12,238 nt of DNA. Origin: Planctomycetota bacterium. Its GTDB lineage: Bacteria > Planctomycetota > Phycisphaerae > Phycisphaerales > SM1A02. The notes under the pieces are model-generated. The model saw nothing but the letters and a program-made list of their open reading frames with translations. It made no database searches and had not been told where the DNA came from. Each line of letters opens with the position of its first letter. The first letter of the stretch is position 1. Shown in pieces: positions 10,541 to 12,238 of the stretch. A program made the position numbers and the translations under genes. The DNA lies in the NCBI GenBank assembly GCA_027295435.1, contig JAPUKX010000313.1:1-12238 (forward strand), written 5' to 3'.

Positions 10541-12238
10541 CAGATCCACCAGCCGGTTCCAGGACGGGCGGCCAGAGGACCCAATCTCCGTCGACGGCCT
10601 TCGCCGGATCTTCGACGACGCGAGCGCCCAGCTTTGGAGTAAGCCGGCCCCTGCGGTCGAGCGGTGGTCGGCCACCATCATCGTCACGATCCGAACCGAT
10701 CGAATACAGCAGCGGCTTTCCGTCAATAAGTCGGTAGCGCAGCGGTCGGCCGTCGAAGCGGTCCGGCGGAACCGCCGGCAGCAAATCAGGCACGAGCATG
10801 TCCAGCGACTGCGGCCAGGACCCGCTACGACGGCGATACAACTCCAGCCCAATCACCACCAACATTGCATCGCGCTGTTGTGTGACCAGTTGAGGCCGAA
10901 CGCCCGCCTTACCCAGCGCCGGCATCAACAGCGCAACGGGCAAATAGCGAGCGGTGTAGAGCGGCGAACGATGGATCTGCTCAACTTCACGATCGAGCCT
11001 GGAGACATCCTGCTGCCACAATGGCTTGGCGAACTCCGCCTCGGCCAGTGCATACAGACGAGAAGACTCCTCGGTCATCTCCCGCCGGCCGGCGATGACC
11101 AGCCCCAAAACCGGTCCCAGAGGGCCTACTCGCATGGGCGGGACATCCGTTACTTGGGCCGCCATGCCGTCGAGGTAACCCAGCGACTGCAGTCCCTGGG
11201 CCGTGAGCCGACCGTCTCCGTGGCCGTCATCGGTGTACAGCTGTTGCACGAAGTCCTGGAACCCCAGCTTCTCGCCGTCCAGGCGCAGCTGGACGCGCCC
11301 GCCGTGCACCGCCGAGAGGCGATGGGCCAACGCCTGGAGCTGCGAGTCGGTAAACAGTTCGGGGTGCTTGGCAAGGATCTCGCCCAACGTGTCCAGCGCT
11401 AACGTGATCTGCCCAAGCGACACCAGCTCGTTGATAATGAATGGAGTCTCTCGCGCGTGTTCGGCAAGACCAAGGCTCGCTTCGATGTCGGCCGTTGCTA
11501 AAGTGCCATCACCCGTCGCGGCCGCGCGATGCGCATCCAGCGCAAGCAGCCGGCTTAGCTTGTGCAGCTCAGAGAGATGCGGCAGAAGGATCCCAAAGAG
11601 CCCGATCGTGAGGTTGCGGTTGTCGGAATCGCTTGCCCGCTCGGGCCACAATGCAAGATCGGCTTCGTCGATCACATGGCCGACGATGTAACCCAGACCC
11701 GGCCGGGCCGCGGCTTGGCGCACAAGCTCCAGCGACTCGTCATGCGTCTCGATGTAACGCGCGACGTGGTCCCATTCTTGTTGTCCGGGGCGAACGACGT
11801 GATCTTTCACCTCCTGCGGCATTTCACCCAACGCAACAAGAGCTGTTCGATACATCGGCCAGGCCCGCTGCGTCTGGGGCACGGCACGGGCCTTGGCATT
11901 CACATCGGCGAGGTAGTCGTGGGCCATGACGGGCGTGCCGGTGAATAGACGAATCGCGGCGACGATATAGATCACCACGAGAAGGCCGATCAGCAGTCCC
12001 ACGGCCTGCACCGACCGTACCCACGCCTTCCAGAGAAGCGGACGATTGCGGCGCTTGGCCCGGCGAATGAGCCTCGCCGCCTGCCGGGCGGGTCCGAACG
12101 CATCCGCCAGGGCTTGCGGCGAAGAGCCTGCCCTCAGGCCGTCAACAAAGTGCGCGATCAGCTCATCGGCAACGTCCGCCCGCTCCAATCGCCACAGCCG
12201 CGACCGGCGCGCAACCTCAAGCACGATTGACGCCAGGG
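10515..12238 (-). CDS. HAAS-like membrane protein, planctomycete type, N-terminus outside the window
   Basis: At least 569 residues. The frame stays open past the GTG at 12224 to the window edge, so the true start is not visible. The N-terminal segment WRLERADVADELIAHFVDGLRAGSSPQALADAFG resembles HAAS/permease-prefix helical domains, often found on proteins paired with PadR regulators or sigma factors. A single membrane segment (about 70-92) follows, then a large, mainly helical part, presumably extracytoplasmic. Near the C-terminus the block RSGSWPQSLDMLVPDLLPAVPPDRFDGRPLRYR, ending in LLYSIGSDRDDDGG, resembles a sequence I associate with many planctomycete secreted proteins and with pseudopilin C-termini. 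Function is unknown. The last codons are encoded by the hairpin block behind the convergent thioredoxin gene, so the tail GGSGSSGRDGG is probably a recent extension. It ends with TGA. Confidence 0.85.
   Translation of the reverse strand, partial: LASIVLEVARRSRLWRLERADVADELIAHFVDGLRAGSSPQALADAFGPARQAARLIRRAKRRNRPLLWKAWVRSVQAVGLLIGLLVVIYIVAAIRLFTGTPVMAHDYLADVNAKARAVPQTQRAWPMYRTALVALGEMPQEVKDHVVRPGQQEWDHVARYIETHDESLELVRQAAARPGLGYIVGHVIDEADLALWPERASDSDNRNLTIGLFGILLPHLSELHKLSRLLALDAHRAAATGDGTLATADIEASLGLAEHARETPFIINELVSLGQITLALDTLGEILAKHPELFTDSQLQALAHRLSAVHGGRVQLRLDGEKLGFQDFVQQLYTDDGHGDGRLTAQGLQSLGYLDGMAAQVTDVPPMRVGPLGPVLGLVIAGRREMTEESSRLYALAEAEFAKPLWQQDVSRLDREVEQIHRSPLYTARYLPVALLMPALGKAGVRPQLVTQQRDAMLVVIGLELYRRRSGSWPQSLDMLVPDLLPAVPPDRFDGRPLRYRLIDGKPLLYSIGSDRDDDGGRPPLDRRGRLTPKLGARVVEDPAKAVDGDWVLWPPVLEPAGGSGSSGRDGG

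Noticed and set aside
10443..11402. A 319-codon open frame on the plus strand opposite the HAAS-like gene
   Set aside because: Product looks like antisense translation (Gln, Arg and His rich). The minus-strand frame has recognisable domains across the whole length.

Overview
The window is GC-rich bacterial DNA, most likely from a member of the Planctomycetota (Phycisphaerae-like). That placement is an inference. It rests on a bacterial-type ileS and mutS, a membrane protein with a HAAS-like N-terminal helical segment and a C-terminal block I associate with planctomycetes, a tRNA gene without an encoded CCA end, almost exclusive use of TGA as terminator (seven TGA, one TAG, no TAA), and several genes without a Shine-Dalgarno sequence. 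No phage, transposase, CRISPR array or rRNA is visible.

Layout. Minus strand, 1-2728: ileS (isoleucyl-tRNA synthetase), running off the left edge and broken by one in-frame TGA at 1358-1360. Minus strand, 4124-2865: a two-gene unit of an ArsR-family repressor followed by a ZIP-family metal transporter, with a candidate promoter, operator-like palindrome and nested inverted repeat upstream. Plus strand: tRNA-Ala(CGC) at 4302-4374, a strong hairpin, then mutS at 4426-7251, broken by one in-frame TAG at 6511-6513 directly after the Walker A motif. Plus strand, 7405-9182: a lipoprotein-like protein and a small protein whose start overlaps its stop (ATGA); neither is recognised. Plus strand, 9303-10510: two tandem paralogous thioredoxin-fold proteins with WCGDC active sites. 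Minus strand, 10515 to the right edge: the HAAS-like membrane protein, converging on the second thioredoxin gene with four bases between them.

Functionally this is ordinary housekeeping and envelope content: translation, mismatch repair, metal homeostasis and redox. The unusual part is at a finer scale. Two conserved genes each carry a single nonsense codon in an otherwise intact frame. Three 28-base arrays of four heptanucleotides occur, two of them ending at start codons that lack a Shine-Dalgarno sequence and one inside an extra segment of mutS. A near-perfect 26-base palindrome lies in a variable segment of ileS. The two thioredoxin genes are each followed by a copy of the same hairpin, the second of which now encodes the C-terminus of the opposing gene. 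Together these suggest a genome seeded with short repeats, some of them inside essential coding sequences. Whether the two stop codons are biological or assembly errors cannot be decided from this sequence.
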